Shown here piece by piece: positions 36,596 through 45,848 of a stretch of 64,000 nucleotides of DNA; position 1 is the first letter of the stretch; each line of letters begins with the position of its first letter. A program made the position numbers and the translations under genes. Location: contig NZ_RQEY01000015.1 in assembly GCF_004770105.1 (NCBI RefSeq), positions 1-64,000 of the forward strand, given 5' to 3'. The notes under the pieces were generated by a model that saw only the letters and a list, made by a program, of their open reading frames with translations, was not told where the DNA came from and made no database searches. This DNA comes from Leptospira andrefontaineae (GTDB lineage Bacteria > Spirochaetota > Leptospiria > Leptospirales > Leptospiraceae).

Positions 36596-37147
36596 TTATG
36601 TTTTATCCTCTAATTTTCTATTGCGGATCGAACCCATATGAGTTCCCGCATTGGAAGGTTCGGACTTTTCGGTATAACGTTTTAATGCAAAGGTGACGGA
36701 GGCAAATGCGATCTCTTCCCATGGTATTTCTTCCGGGGAGAATAATTTTACTTCTTCCGATTCGGGGCTTTCTGAAAAAATTCCATCGATCAAATTGGCA
36801 AGGAAGAACATATAAACTTGGCTGATATGAGGTATGCTGTATACGGAATGAAGACGAACAATATCGATTTTAGCATTCGCTTCTTCCGAGGTTTCTCTTG
36901 CCGCACCTTCTTCTACTGTTTCTCTATTTTCTAAAAACCCAGCGGGTAGGGTCCAATATCCTTTTCTGGGTTCTATAGCACGTTTGCAGAGTAGTATTTT
37001 GCCCTCCCAAATAGGAATGGTCCCAACGATTACCTTCGGATTTTGGTAATGTATGGTTCCGCAGTTCTCACAAACGTATCTTGTGAGACTGTCTCCTTCC
37101 GGGATTTTTTGGACTACTTCAGAGCCGCAAACGCTGCAAAATTTCAT
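36596..37147 (-). CDS. Nudix hydrolase with N-terminal zinc ribbon
   Basis: 183 residues. A zinc ribbon (CSVCG and CENCG, residues 4-32) precedes a Nudix domain with the box [20 protein letters not shown] (motif G-x5-E-x7-REUxEE), though the usual Gly after the last Glu is Asn. The layout is that of NADH-pyrophosphatase-like (NudC-related) enzymes, but the NudC SQPWPFPxS motif is absent, so the substrate is unknown. Its ATG overlaps the cstA stop by 4 bp. Confidence 0.88.
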   Translation of the reverse strand: MKFCSVCGSEVVQKIPEGDSLTRYVCENCGTIHYQNPKVIVGTIPIWEGKILLCKRAIEPRKGYWTLPAGFLENRETVEEGAARETSEEANAKIDIVRLHSVYSIPHISQVYMFFLANLIDGIFSESPESEEVKLFSPEEIPWEEIAFASVTFALKRYTEKSEPSNAGTHMGSIRNRKLEDKT

Positions 37148-39003
37148 GCTTTAGAAAACCTTCTCCATGCCAAGATCGCTTCTAATAATAACCAAACGGT
37201 TAGAAAAATCAAAACTCCTCCAACTGTAGCGAGTAAATAACTAGGAGATTTGGAGAATAAGAAGTCGTAGAAGTTAATAACCATTGCCCAGAGTGTTGCA
37301 CCTAATACGAAAATCATCGGTATAAAACTGATCCAGGTCTTTTTCTTAGAATACAATAAATAGATTGTGATTACAAGCAATGCAAGCCCTGCAAGTAGCT
37401 GGTTTGTGGTGCCGAATAGTTTCCAAAGTGCCAGTCCAGCCGTAGTCTTTTTGCCTCCTTGGTCTATTTGTAAGAAGGCAAAAAATCCGATCGCTACGCA
37501 TGCGATGATGCTGGAAACATAACGGTTTCCTAAAACTTTTCTGATCGTTTCCGAACTAAAACTTTCTGCGATCTCTTCAATATTATATCTTAATAATCTG
37601 GTCGCTGAATCCAAAGAAGTCAAAGCGAAGCTTACTACCACAAGTGCAATAAAACCTTGAGCAAAACCTTCGTCGAAACCTAATTGAGAAATAAATCTTC
37701 CGGTTCCGTAGATATAAGCACCTACGGAAGGTGCCAAGCCTTGAATTCCGGACCAAGATTTATAAAAGGAAGACCATTCTCCTGCGGATGCAAATCCGAT
37801 CGTGCATGCAACGACGGACGTAAGTCCTAAAAGTGATTCACCGATCATTCCACCGTATCCGATCACTCTTGCGTCTATTTCTCTGTCCAATTGTTTTGCA
37901 GTCGTTCCGGAACTTACCAAAGCATGAAAACCGGAAACGGCTCCGCAAGCGATCGTGATGAATACGAATGGAATAATATCCATATCCACTTTTTCAGTTC
38001 GGATCGCTTCCGCATTAAAGGAAGAAAATTCTCCGAAGATACTTCCTTTTACAAAACCGAAATAGATTGCGATGATCCCCAAATACAATAAGAAGGAATT
38101 GATATAGTCTCTACTTTGGAGAAGTAGCCAAACTGGAGTTACGGAGGCCAGAAAAGCGTATGCAAGAAGTATAATTTTCCAGATCGGAACTCCCGGAGAT
38201 TTGTCTATATCATTTAACCCTGTCCAGGTTAAAATGGAATCATTCATGCCGAGCACCATGACGACCAAGGTAAGGGCTACGGAAGCGAATGTAAGAGGTC
38301 CTAACTTCATTCTTTTTTTATAATGAAGCCAACCCACTAAGATTGCAAACACCATGATCCCGGCTGTAGGGATCACAGCTTCCGGGAAATGACTTCTGAG
38401 TTTAATCGGAGAAGATTGTGTTTCTACTCTAACCTCTGAAGGGTGAACATGGTCCTTGATACTTGGAGCAGTTTGTGTTTGTTCAATTTGTGGAGGAGGA
38501 GTAACAGGAGCCTGTTTTAATTTTGGATCTGCAGAGAACATTTCCGCAAGCACGATCACGAACACTCCCATTGCCAATGCGACTAAGAAGAAGATGATTG
38601 CATGGAATAAACTTCTCGCCCTTGGTCCTAAAAGATCCTGAGCAACTTGCCCAATTGATTTACCTTGGTTACGAACTGAAACTACGATTGCCCCGAAATC
38701 ATGAACACAACCGATGAAAATTCCTCCAAATACTACCCAAAGCATTGCAGGCAACCATCCCCAGATCACTGCAACCGCAGGTCCTAGGATAGGAGCGAGT
38801 CCCGCGATGGAAGCATAATGGTGCCCGAATAGAACTGCGGGCTTTGTGGGTAGATAATCCACACCGTCATTGAATTTATGAGCAGGTGTATCACCCACAG
38901 TATCTTTGAGTTGGAAAATTGATTTGGATAAAAATCCCGAGTAAAACTTATAACCTAAAAAATAAAGAGTGAAACAACCGAAAACCGCGAGAAGGGGTAA
39001 CAT
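37144..39003 (-). CDS. cstA: Carbon starvation protein A, peptide/pyruvate transporter
   Basis: 619 residues, about 16 transmembrane helices. Family strings: [34 protein letters not shown] (residues 43-76, in part), [20 protein letters not shown], and [22 protein letters not shown]. CstA imports peptides or pyruvate under carbon limitation. A Pro/Gln-rich loop of about 50 residues (about 165-215, with [13 protein letters not shown] and HVHPSE) is inserted where E. coli CstA goes straight to the next helix. First gene of the five-gene minus-strand operon. Confidence 0.93.
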   Translation of the reverse strand: MLPLLAVFGCFTLYFLGYKFYSGFLSKSIFQLKDTVGDTPAHKFNDGVDYLPTKPAVLFGHHYASIAGLAPILGPAVAVIWGWLPAMLWVVFGGIFIGCVHDFGAIVVSVRNQGKSIGQVAQDLLGPRARSLFHAIIFFLVALAMGVFVIVLAEMFSADPKLKQAPVTPPPQIEQTQTAPSIKDHVHPSEVRVETQSSPIKLRSHFPEAVIPTAGIMVFAILVGWLHYKKRMKLGPLTFASVALTLVVMVLGMNDSILTWTGLNDIDKSPGVPIWKIILLAYAFLASVTPVWLLLQSRDYINSFLLYLGIIAIYFGFVKGSIFGEFSSFNAEAIRTEKVDMDIIPFVFITIACGAVSGFHALVSSGTTAKQLDREIDARVIGYGGMIGESLLGLTSVVACTIGFASAGEWSSFYKSWSGIQGLAPSVGAYIYGTGRFISQLGFDEGFAQGFIALVVVSFALTSLDSATRLLRYNIEEIAESFSSETIRKVLGNRYVSSIIACVAIGFFAFLQIDQGGKKTTAGLALWKLFGTTNQLLAGLALLVITIYLLYSKKKTWISFIPMIFVLGATLWAMVINFYDFLFSKSPSYLLATVGGVLIFLTVWLLLEAILAWRRFSKA

Positions 39004-39108
39004 GTGGGAAAAATCTCGTTTTATGCGGCCTGGATCAAATCTTTTTTCTCGGGAAAATGAATAGACAAACTCGGTTACGGGCAGAGGGTCTAAGTATAGG
39101 TTCTCGCT

Positions 39109-40020
39109 TTGAACGCCCGTAGTTTCGATCAGGTCAAATCATCCTTAGAAGACGTAATCTTTGAATTACAGTCTGGGAGCAATGATTGTGAATGGTTTAT
39201 TTCCTCCGAAAAACTGATCGAAATTTTAGAGATCCGCCGAGAGGATTATTTTAAACTTCTATATACCCTCAGGGGAGAAAGGGAATATTCTTCCAAAGGT
39301 TCCCAAGGTTTTACTCAAGACAATGCGGATCTTCTCGTTTTATTATTGGAGAAGGTCCTAAAAATCGAAGGCCTCGCCTACGAATTCGCAAAGGGCGGAG
39401 TATATTTCGACGATACTTATCTGGATGAGTTTCGTGCTTTCTTAAAAGAGATCGTTCTTTCCAAATTAGAAAGACATGATCTGGATAAGGAACTTCTTCT
39501 TTTACTTATATCTTCCACCAAAAAATTCGAAGACGCATTCGATTCCTATTTCGATGATAAATTCGATCTGCAAAGATTAGTAGACAACGGGATCACTGAA
39601 TTTTTGGACAGAAAAGGTTTTTCGGGAGATTATGGAGCCGATGTATTCTTAAGAAATTATTTTTTCCAGATCTTAAATACAAAGTTATTCCCGATCCGAC
39701 AAATCACTTCAGAGTATAGGGACAGAGCTTATTACGAAATTTTCGGAAAATTCAGGGAAGAAGAAAGAGAAAAGACTAAAAAGAAAAAATCAAACTTCCG
39801 CAAAAAATTCTCTTCTAGATCGTTCTACGAGGACGAAGATGCGGAAACAAGAGAACACAGGGAATTTTTAGGACTTTCCGAAGAATATACAAAAGCGGAA
39901 TTAAAAAATAAATACAAAGAGATGATCAAAAAATATCATCCAGACGTAAACAAAAACGGCCTGGAGATGACACAAAAGATCATCGCATCCTATAATTTTT
40001 TAGTAATGAAGGATCGTTGA
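39109..40020 (+). CDS. J-domain protein with long helical N-terminus
   Basis: 303 residues from a TTG start. The N-terminal 210 residues are helical and unlike any family I know ([40 protein letters not shown]). A Lys-rich linker follows ([16 protein letters not shown]), and the last 60 residues are a J domain: [32 protein letters not shown], given in part, with the HPD tripeptide needed to stimulate DnaK ATPase. A J domain at the C-terminus, with no Gly/Phe or zinc region, marks a class III DnaJ-like co-chaperone that brings DnaK to an unknown client. Confidence 0.82.
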   Translation: MNARSFDQVKSSLEDVIFELQSGSNDCEWFISSEKLIEILEIRREDYFKLLYTLRGEREYSSKGSQGFTQDNADLLVLLLEKVLKIEGLAYEFAKGGVYFDDTYLDEFRAFLKEIVLSKLERHDLDKELLLLLISSTKKFEDAFDSYFDDKFDLQRLVDNGITEFLDRKGFSGDYGADVFLRNYFFQILNTKLFPIRQITSEYRDRAYYEIFGKFREEEREKTKKKKSNFRKKFSSRSFYEDEDAETREHREFLGLSEEYTKAELKNKYKEMIKKYHPDVNKNGLEMTQKIIASYNFLVMKDR

Positions 40021-40028
40021 TCAAAGTT

Positions 40029-40478
40029 TCACTCTTTTCTAGGTAAGATTTTCCATTGCTGGTCCGCTTTTATAATATTGCCTGGCACATCTCTTTCCCA
40101 AAATCCATGGACCTTTTCGTTATAGTTTAAATATAATTTTCCGGAGACAATTTTCCAAGCTTTAGGATTTGTTTCATACGCTTCTCCGTCTCTCATTGCA
40201 TAAGCGCAATATCCTCCGTACTGAGGAGCGAAATTCTCCGGAGATTTTTTAAAAGTTTCCAGATTTTTTTCGGATGAGAATTTCCACTCTGCACCTTTCC
40301 AGCGATAACTGAATTTAGTATTTCCTTCCCTAGGTTTTGATTCAGTAAAATAAGCGACCGGATCGTAGCCGTGGATCGCTGTTTTTCCATCCTCTTTAAA
40401 GATAGGATCCACTATTTGTCTGCCTGCGCAGTCCAAAATGAGTAAAAATAAGATCGGTAAAAAATACGACTTGTTCAT
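40029..40478 (-). CDS. YHS-domain lipoprotein
   Basis: 149 residues. A lipoprotein signal ends at Cys17 (LILDC), followed by a YHS domain with HGYDPVAYFTESKPREGN, FSSEKNLETFKKSPENFAPQYGGYCAYAM and KAWKIVSGKLYLNYN, the complete set of landmarks. YHS proteins of this type are often annotated as metal- or haem-related. It diverges from the bufB-like gene with 46 bp between the starts, so both probably share a promoter region. A role in copper handling is inferred from that context. Confidence 0.85.
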   Translation of the reverse strand: MNKSYFLPILFLLILDCAGRQIVDPIFKEDGKTAIHGYDPVAYFTESKPREGNTKFSYRWKGAEWKFSSEKNLETFKKSPENFAPQYGGYCAYAMRDGEAYETNPKAWKIVSGKLYLNYNEKVHGFWERDVPGNIIKADQQWKILPRKE

Positions 40479-40524
40479 GTATCCTTCTTCGGATCGAATC
40501 GAAATAGGTTACATCGGAGAAAAT

Positions 40525-41337
40525 ATGTCTTCCATCGGCGTGGGCTTAAGAAAAGAACATTATCCTTATCTAAGAATGAATGAGCCTGTCAGAATTTCTT
40601 GGTTCGAAGCAATCACCGAGAATTATATGGATACACAAGGCCGTCCTTTGGAGATGTTGGAGTCCGTCCGCAAAAATTTTCCGGTAGCATTACACGGAGT
40701 TTCTTTATCCATTCTGGGCGGAAGTTTTCCGGATAAAAAATATATACAAAGATGGAAGGAACTTATCCAGAGAATAGATCCTTTTTTAATTTCGGATCAT
40801 CTTTGTTGGACTGAACAATCCGGAAATTATCTGCACGACCTTTTACCCTTCCCATTCACGAACGAATTTTTACAATTTGCGATAGAGAGGGCTCAGCAAG
40901 TCCAAGAAATTTTAGGAAGAAAGATCTTATTGGAAAATGTTTCGACGTATTTGAGTTTTCCTCAGAGTGAAATGACTGAATGGGAATTTATATCCGAACT
41001 TTCCAAAAGAAGCGGGTGTGGTATTCTATTAGATATTAATAATATATACGTGAATTCATTCAACCATGGATTTTCCGCAGAGGAATATTTATGTTCTATA
41101 CCTTGGGAGAATGTGGGGCAAATCCATCTTGCGGGTCATACGGATACCGGAGAATTTTTATTCGATACACATTCCAGGCCGGTTGCAAAGGAAGTTTGGG
41201 ATCTATTCTCTATTTTTGCGGATAAGATCCGAGGGATCCCAATTTTATTGGAATGGGACGAGGATATTCCTAGTTTCCCGGAAATGGAAGAAGAAGCACT
41301 TAAAGCAAAATCACTTTTGGAATCAGTACCGAAATGA
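40525..41337 (+). CDS. bufB: MNIO-family (DUF692) enzyme, bufferin biosynthesis BufB-like
   Basis: 270 residues, a TIM-barrel multinuclear non-haem iron oxidase. The expected metal ligands are present: His57 (ALHGVS), His92 (SDHLCW), Glu137 (LENVST), Asp170 and His181 (LDINNIY, NSFNHG), His201 (IHLAGH), Asp214 and His216 (DTHSR) and Glu243 (LEWD). The N-terminus IGVGLRKEHYPYL is typical. These enzymes turn cysteines of precursor peptides into thiooxazoles or related copper-binding heterocycles. I chose ATG 40525 because GGAGA lies upstream and homologues start there; an earlier ATG would overlap the divergent gene. Coupled to the next gene by an ATGA overlap. Confidence 0.92.
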   Translation: MSSIGVGLRKEHYPYLRMNEPVRISWFEAITENYMDTQGRPLEMLESVRKNFPVALHGVSLSILGGSFPDKKYIQRWKELIQRIDPFLISDHLCWTEQSGNYLHDLLPFPFTNEFLQFAIERAQQVQEILGRKILLENVSTYLSFPQSEMTEWEFISELSKRSGCGILLDINNIYVNSFNHGFSAEEYLCSIPWENVGQIHLAGHTDTGEFLFDTHSRPVAKEVWDLFSIFADKIRGIPILLEWDEDIPSFPEMEEEALKAKSLLESVPK

Positions 41338-42089
41338 GACCGGAAGAATTTAGAAAAATCTTTTCGAGCGCAGTTTTAAAAAAAGAAGAAGGTCCGTTTT
41401 TGTCGGATCAGATCCTGCCTGGCGGAAAATTGGGATCAAATTCGGCGATCGCGGTCTATCAAAATGGCTATCTTGCCAGATTTACGGAAGCCTTGGGAGA
41501 AAAATACGAAGCTGTCTGGAAAGTTTTGGGCGATGAGGATTTTTTTGAAACTGCAAAAACTTTTATAGAAGATCATCCATCTCATTCTTATAATATATCT
41601 AATTATGGAGAGGATTTCCCGGATTTCTTGCGAGAAACTTTTGCAGAACATCCCATACTAGCCGAAATAGCGGACTTAGAACTTCATGTTTTTAGAATAT
41701 TCCATTTGCCACAGAATGGCGTAGATCATCTGCAAAATTCACTTCCACAAAAAGAAACGGAAGATCTGAATATTATCTTTCATGAGTCGGTTCGATTTTT
41801 AGAATATTTTTATCCAGTCTATGATCTTTGGAAAACGGAAAACTCGGAAGATCTACCTCAATTTTTGGCGGAAAGGAAACAATATTTGCTCCTAGGGAAA
41901 AAAGGATCGGACTTATTCGTTTCTGAGATCGGAGAATGGGAATTTTCTTTTGGTAAATATTTGGCCGAAGGAAAAAGTATTTTGGAGTCTCTGGAAATTA
42001 TAGGAAATCCCCCGAAAGGTTTGGGATCTATTTCCGAGTTCCTTTCGGGGATGAAGATAAATCGTTTGATAATAAATATTAGCTCTTAA
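41334..42089 (+). CDS. bufC: BufC/HvfC-like partner protein (DUF2063 type)
   Basis: 251 residues. The N-terminal 90 residues match the HvfC/BufC N-terminal domain (DUF2063): FRKIFSSAVLK, IAVYQNGYLARFTEALGEKYEAVWKVLGDEDFF (given in part), FIEDHPSHSYNISNYGEDFPDFL. In MNIO systems this partner binds the precursor and brings it to the enzyme, despite older DNA-binding annotation. It overlaps bufB by 4 bp. Its end overlaps the convergent precursor gene by 11 bp. Confidence 0.88.
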   Translation: MRPEEFRKIFSSAVLKKEEGPFLSDQILPGGKLGSNSAIAVYQNGYLARFTEALGEKYEAVWKVLGDEDFFETAKTFIEDHPSHSYNISNYGEDFPDFLRETFAEHPILAEIADLELHVFRIFHLPQNGVDHLQNSLPQKETEDLNIIFHESVRFLEYFYPVYDLWKTENSEDLPQFLAERKQYLLLGKKGSDLFVSEIGEWEFSFGKYLAEGKSILESLEIIGNPPKGLGSISEFLSGMKINRLIINISS

Positions 42090-42336
42090 ATGTTCCTTTC
42101 TTGGATTCACATTCTTTTTTAGTAAGAGAGATCCAACCTTCTCCTTTGCAGGAATTTTTTCCGGCGCAACTATGCCCCTTTCCACCACAGTCACCTGTTC
42201 CTTTACAAGAATTGATCCCGTGGCATTCTCCTTTAGGCTCTTCTGATTTTGCCTCTTTCTTTTCTGCCATCGCTCCTGTTGTAAATAAGCCTGTTAGAGC
42301 AGCTCCGATGATCATACTTTTAGTTAGATCGTTCAT
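42079..42336 (-). CDS. bufA: Bufferin-type RiPP precursor peptide
   Basis: 85 residues: a signal peptide (about 1-24, ending GAMA), a short charged spacer, then a Gly/Cys-rich core with six cysteines at 38, 44, 50, 57, 63 and 76 (GECHGINSCKG, DCGGKGHSC, NSCKGEGW, KECESKKG). This is the pattern of BufA2-type bufferins, whose cysteines are modified by the MNIO enzyme and chelate copper in the periplasm. The gene reads against bufBC and overlaps bufC by 11 bp; in the clusters I know the precursor is co-directional. GGAGA lies upstream of the ATG. Confidence 0.88.
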   Translation of the reverse strand: MNDLTKSMIIGAALTGLFTTGAMAEKKEAKSEEPKGECHGINSCKGTGDCGGKGHSCAGKNSCKGEGWISLTKKECESKKGTFKS

Positions 42337-42506
42337 ATTTCATTTCTCCAAATGATGTATCTAAGCCTGATTTCTTTGGCCTGATCTGTTCCTATTTCGG
42401 TGGGAAGTGGAGAAGGTTACGTATAAAAAAGAAGAAAGAAAAGAATGTGGGAGAAGATTGGAAACATCGGGACCTTCTTTCAAAAGCCCCGATTGGATAA
42501 AATAAA

Positions 42507-43094
42507 TTATTCTGGAAGAGCTTCGCCTTCGATGCGGATAGAAACTTCTTCTCCGAGTAAAAGTCCGCCTTTTTCCAAAGGTTTGTTCCAAGCGATATCA
42601 AAATCAGCTCTTTTGATCTTAGTTTCTGCTTCGAAACCTAGGTGAGTGTTTCCCCACGGGTCTTTTGCGGAACCGGAAAATTTAACTTCTAAAGTAACAG
42701 GTTTAGTTACTCCTTTGATAGTTAATTCTCCTTGGATCTTAGAAACTCCGCCTTTTTTAACGGTAGCTTTTTTTGCTTTGAAGGTAAGAGAAGGATGATC
42801 ATCTACATTGAAAAAATCTTTTCCTTTTAAGTGTCCGTCTCTTTTCTCATCGTTAGTGTTGATAGAAGCTGCTTTGATGGTTACGTCTAGGTCGGTAAGA
42901 GTGCCGGTAGCTTCGTCGTAAGCGAATTTTCCGCTGAAGTCTTTAAAACTTCCGGATACGTTAGAAATGGTAAGGTGTTTGATCTTGAAGCCAACGCCAG
43001 TATGAGCGTTATCTAATTTGAAATTTCCAGCTTGAAGACTGCCGAAAGTTAAAAGCACCAGAAGACTAGGGATCAGATAAAGTTTCGTTTTCAC
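42507..43094 (-). CDS. YceI-family periplasmic lipocalin-like protein
   Basis: 195 residues with a signal peptide (about 1-22, ending LQAG) and a complete YceI domain: LDNAHTGVGFKIKHLTISNVSGSF near the start, DGHLKGKDFFNVDDHPSLTF, GELTIKGVTKPVTLEV and a C-terminal FDIAWNKPLEKGGLLLGEEV. YceI proteins bind isoprenoid or amphiphilic ligands in a hydrophobic beta-barrel and are often induced by stress or high pH. Same direction as bufA but 170 bp away. Confidence 0.93.
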   Translation of the reverse strand: MKTKLYLIPSLLVLLTFGSLQAGNFKLDNAHTGVGFKIKHLTISNVSGSFKDFSGKFAYDEATGTLTDLDVTIKAASINTNDEKRDGHLKGKDFFNVDDHPSLTFKAKKATVKKGGVSKIQGELTIKGVTKPVTLEVKFSGSAKDPWGNTHLGFEAETKIKRADFDIAWNKPLEKGGLLLGEEVSIRIEGEALPE

Positions 43095-43198
43095 GAGAGG
43101 TTTTCTCCTTTGAGAATGTTTGGACTTTAGACTGATCTCCCGGTGTAATTATCGAAATTACAAGTAAAAATAGAAAATTTATTTGGAAAAAGGGAAGT

Positions 43199-43216
43199 GC
43201 CGGTGTTTGTACCGGC
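43199..43216 (-). terminator. Probable terminator after the glycosyltransferase gene
   Basis: GCCGGT and ACCGGC form a 6-bp GC-rich stem with a 6-base loop, 19 bp past the stop of the minus-strand gene. Reading on the minus strand a CCCTTTTT run follows 6 bases later, so the terminator is moderate. Confidence 0.55.
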
Positions 43217-43234
43217 GAGAATTCGTTTTATATA

Positions 43235-43930
43235 TTAGGAAAATAGATTGTATCTTAGGACGCAGTAGATCGCTCTAAATCCGTCTTTCCAACCGATCTT
43301 CTTACCTTCTGCGTAAGTACGCCCGTAATAGGAAATTCCTACTTCGTAAATACGAATGTCCGGGATTTTTGCAATCTTGGCAGTGATCTCTGGTTCGAAT
43401 CCGAAACGATTTTCTTTAATATCGATCCCTTGAATGACTTCTCTTCGAAATGCCTTATAACAGGTTTCCATATCAGTCAGATTAATGTTTGTGAACATAT
43501 TGGAAAGGGTGGTTAAGAATAGATTTCCCAGTCTATGCCAGTAATAAACTACTCTGTGTGCTCTTCCACCCATGAATCTGCTTCCGAAAACAACGTCCGC
43601 TTTTCCTTTGAAGATTGGATCAATTACATCCGGAATTTCGAACGGATCATATTCTAAATCTGCGTCTTGTACGATGACTATATCACCTTTGGCAGCTTTG
43701 AATCCAGTACGGAGCGCCGCGCCTTTTCCCTGGTTCTTCTCGTGGAATACGAGCTGGTCCACCAACTTTTTAAAAGGTGCAGTTTTGAGGAGTTCTCTTG
43801 TTCCGTCCGTGGAAAAATCGTCCACAAGGATGATTTCCTTATCCTTAACAGGTACTTTCTTTACGGTTTCTAAAATGTTTTTAATGGTCTGTTTTTCGTT
43901 ATAACAGGGAATTACGATGGAAAGTTTCAT
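43235..43930 (-). CDS. Family 2 glycosyltransferase (dolichyl-phosphate-mannose-synthase-like)
   Basis: 231 residues. GT2 fold: [13 protein letters not shown] at the N-terminus, [26 protein letters not shown], the DAD metal site (QDADLEYD), GSRFMGG and the [11 protein letters not shown] acceptor loop. The protein has no C-terminal membrane helices, as in soluble DPM1-like enzymes, and transfers a sugar from an NDP or GDP donor to a polyprenyl phosphate. It overlaps the preceding gene by 4 bp. Confidence 0.92.
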   Translation of the reverse strand: MKLSIVIPCYNEKQTIKNILETVKKVPVKDKEIILVDDFSTDGTRELLKTAPFKKLVDQLVFHEKNQGKGAALRTGFKAAKGDIVIVQDADLEYDPFEIPDVIDPIFKGKADVVFGSRFMGGRAHRVVYYWHRLGNLFLTTLSNMFTNINLTDMETCYKAFRREVIQGIDIKENRFGFEPEITAKIAKIPDIRIYEVGISYYGRTYAEGKKIGWKDGFRAIYCVLRYNLFS

Positions 43931-44721
43931 TTAACGTCCAGACCGACTAAGTCGCTCATCCGGAAATCTCGGATGATATTTTCGGCTTTAACGATTATTT
44001 TTTCTAATGCGATACCGAAAAGTAAATTCTTATATGCTTCCGACGCTTTCGGATAGTCTCTGTCGTTGACTTGTACGGTCATTCTATCGCTGACCCTGTT
44101 CTTCTCCACACATTCCAATGCGGTTTTTCTGAGTCCTGCGAGTGCAATACATACTTCTTTCAGAATGTTCTGAGAATCCCTTTCCATTGAGGATTGGTTC
44201 CCATTTGCATCTAATAATGCCTTAATATGTTCTGAAATACGAAGAGAAGGCATCCCTCTTTTAGTAACTCCAACCCTTTCAATCATAGAGATACTATCTT
44301 GGAAGGCGGAATATTCAGGAGTTCCTCTAAATATATGGATGAGAACGGGAAGGTCAGTTTCCGCGAAGGATGTCATAGCACCGTAAAAATATCTCATTTC
44401 CGGTCTAGCCAACGGATGGAAATCCACCCTTTGGTATTTGGAAAGTTTTTCCTCTTGTTCGTCCAGGATACGATTGATCGTTTCTCCCTTGGAGGCGTTC
44501 CTTCTTTCCGCGAGTTCCTTATGTTTAGTTTTGATCTTTTCCAGAAAGTCCACTTCGTCTTTCAGGAAATTGTCCAGGTTTCCCCTATGTTTGAGGGTTT
44601 GGATATAACGATCCTCGAAACCTTTGGCATCGAAAATTTTAGGACTTTGTTTGGCCCCTTCCCGGTATTCGGTTCGGAGTTTTTCTACGATTGTTTTTAT
44701 CTCTTGGTCGCTAAGTGCCAT
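43927..44721 (-). CDS. Hypothetical helical protein
   Basis: 264 residues, predicted almost wholly alpha-helical and highly charged, with coiled-coil-like stretches ([21 protein letters not shown], given in part). No signal peptide, membrane segment or catalytic motif. Its C-terminal region ([24 protein letters not shown], in part) overlaps the glycosyltransferase by 4 bp, and the upstream hypothetical gene is 11 bp away, so three genes likely form an operon. Function unknown; a cytoskeletal or envelope scaffold role is only a guess. Confidence 0.75.
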   Translation of the reverse strand: MALSDQEIKTIVEKLRTEYREGAKQSPKIFDAKGFEDRYIQTLKHRGNLDNFLKDEVDFLEKIKTKHKELAERRNASKGETINRILDEQEEKLSKYQRVDFHPLARPEMRYFYGAMTSFAETDLPVLIHIFRGTPEYSAFQDSISMIERVGVTKRGMPSLRISEHIKALLDANGNQSSMERDSQNILKEVCIALAGLRKTALECVEKNRVSDRMTVQVNDRDYPKASEAYKNLLFGIALEKIIVKAENIIRDFRMSDLVGLDVK

Positions 44722-44732
44722 GCAAAAGGTTT

Positions 44733-45848
44733 CTATCCTTCGCTATCGGCCCATTTTTGCAAGGAGATAAGTAGTCCGCCTATATCTTCCGAACAATATA
44801 ATAAGGCACTTCTGGCATCCTTATACATCTGTTGTTGGTTATAGGCTACTTGTTTTAGATGGTTTTCGTTTTTAGTATTCAGTACGTTTAATGCGTTCAG
44901 GACCATTTTTTTGAGTTTTCTGGCCAGATCCAAGAGAAGTTCCTGCATTTCCCAGCGGATAACTAGTTTTAATTTTTCTATATCAGAGGTTTTGGATTGT
45001 AATGCCTGTTTACGATGAGACTCGTACTTTGCTATATAATAGGTGATTGATCTTGGATAAGAAGTCAGCTCTTTATGATAATTTAATATCTTATCCAACT
45101 TCTGGAAGAACTCGATATCGAATTCTCTCCCCAGATTTCCTACTATATTCTTGTTCTCGGAAGGATCTCCGGTTGCTTCGAAAATTTTAGAATTTCGAAT
45201 ATTGTTTAATACTGATTCGATCCTGTCCTTGATCTTTTGGAATTGTTGAACACTATCTTCGATATATTTCGTTTCTCTGTTGGAACCTGCTTCTATATTC
45301 TCTATAAAAACAGGAACATCTTCTTTTCCGGTATTAGTAATAATTCCCGCATCTGCAATATTCAGATCTACTTTGGAAAGATCGAATATATCGTTTTGGA
45401 CAGAATTCATTCTAACAGATAGATCCGGACCTTCTGCCGGAGTAATATCCAATTCTTTTTGAATGTTGGGAGTATAAGCAGGCTTTTCAGAATTCGCAGA
45501 ACTTGGCTTAGTATTTTTTGTTTTTTCGGCTAGGTTCTCTATCCAGTCAGCACTAGGATGTTTTGTACTTTTAAGAAGATTGGATAATTTCTGTAGATCT
45601 AAAGGATTGGATGCCGCTTTTGGATTTACTCTGCCTAGTTTAGGTTTATTCGCTTCTGCTTCGGAAGCTTTTTGAAGAGTGATTCGAATGATCTCCGCCT
45701 TTCTACTTTCTTTATTGAAACGAACAGCATAACGGTTCCCGTTCCTGTCCAAATATTTGGTTCCCAATTGAGCCAAAGAAAGTTTATTCGGATCGATCTC
45801 ATCGATCGAATTCACGATGATATAGTCTTGTGCTTGTCTTGATATCAT
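44733..45848 (-). CDS. Hypothetical protein, long helical C-terminus
   Basis: About 371 residues from the ATG at 45848 (MISRQAQDYIIVNS). An N-terminal small domain (about 1-60, LGTKYLDRNGNRYAVRFNKESRK in part) is followed by a low-complexity Pro/Ser/Lys region and a helical C-terminus (about 200-371). The start is uncertain: the ribosome site is poor, and an upstream extension to 45944 adds a hydrophobic stretch that looks untranslated. No family recognised. Operon with the two genes downstream. Confidence 0.7.
   Translation of the reverse strand: MISRQAQDYIIVNSIDEIDPNKLSLAQLGTKYLDRNGNRYAVRFNKESRKAEIIRITLQKASEAEANKPKLGRVNPKAASNPLDLQKLSNLLKSTKHPSADWIENLAEKTKNTKPSSANSEKPAYTPNIQKELDITPAEGPDLSVRMNSVQNDIFDLSKVDLNIADAGIITNTGKEDVPVFIENIEAGSNRETKYIEDSVQQFQKIKDRIESVLNNIRNSKIFEATGDPSENKNIVGNLGREFDIEFFQKLDKILNYHKELTSYPRSITYYIAKYESHRKQALQSKTSDIEKLKLVIRWEMQELLLDLARKLKKMVLNALNVLNTKNENHLKQVAYNQQQMYKDARSALLYCSEDIGGLLISLQKWADSEG

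Noticed and set aside
42466..42493. ATCGGG/CCCGAT inverted repeat near the YceI gene end as a terminator.
   Set aside because: The loop is long and no T-run follows on either strand.
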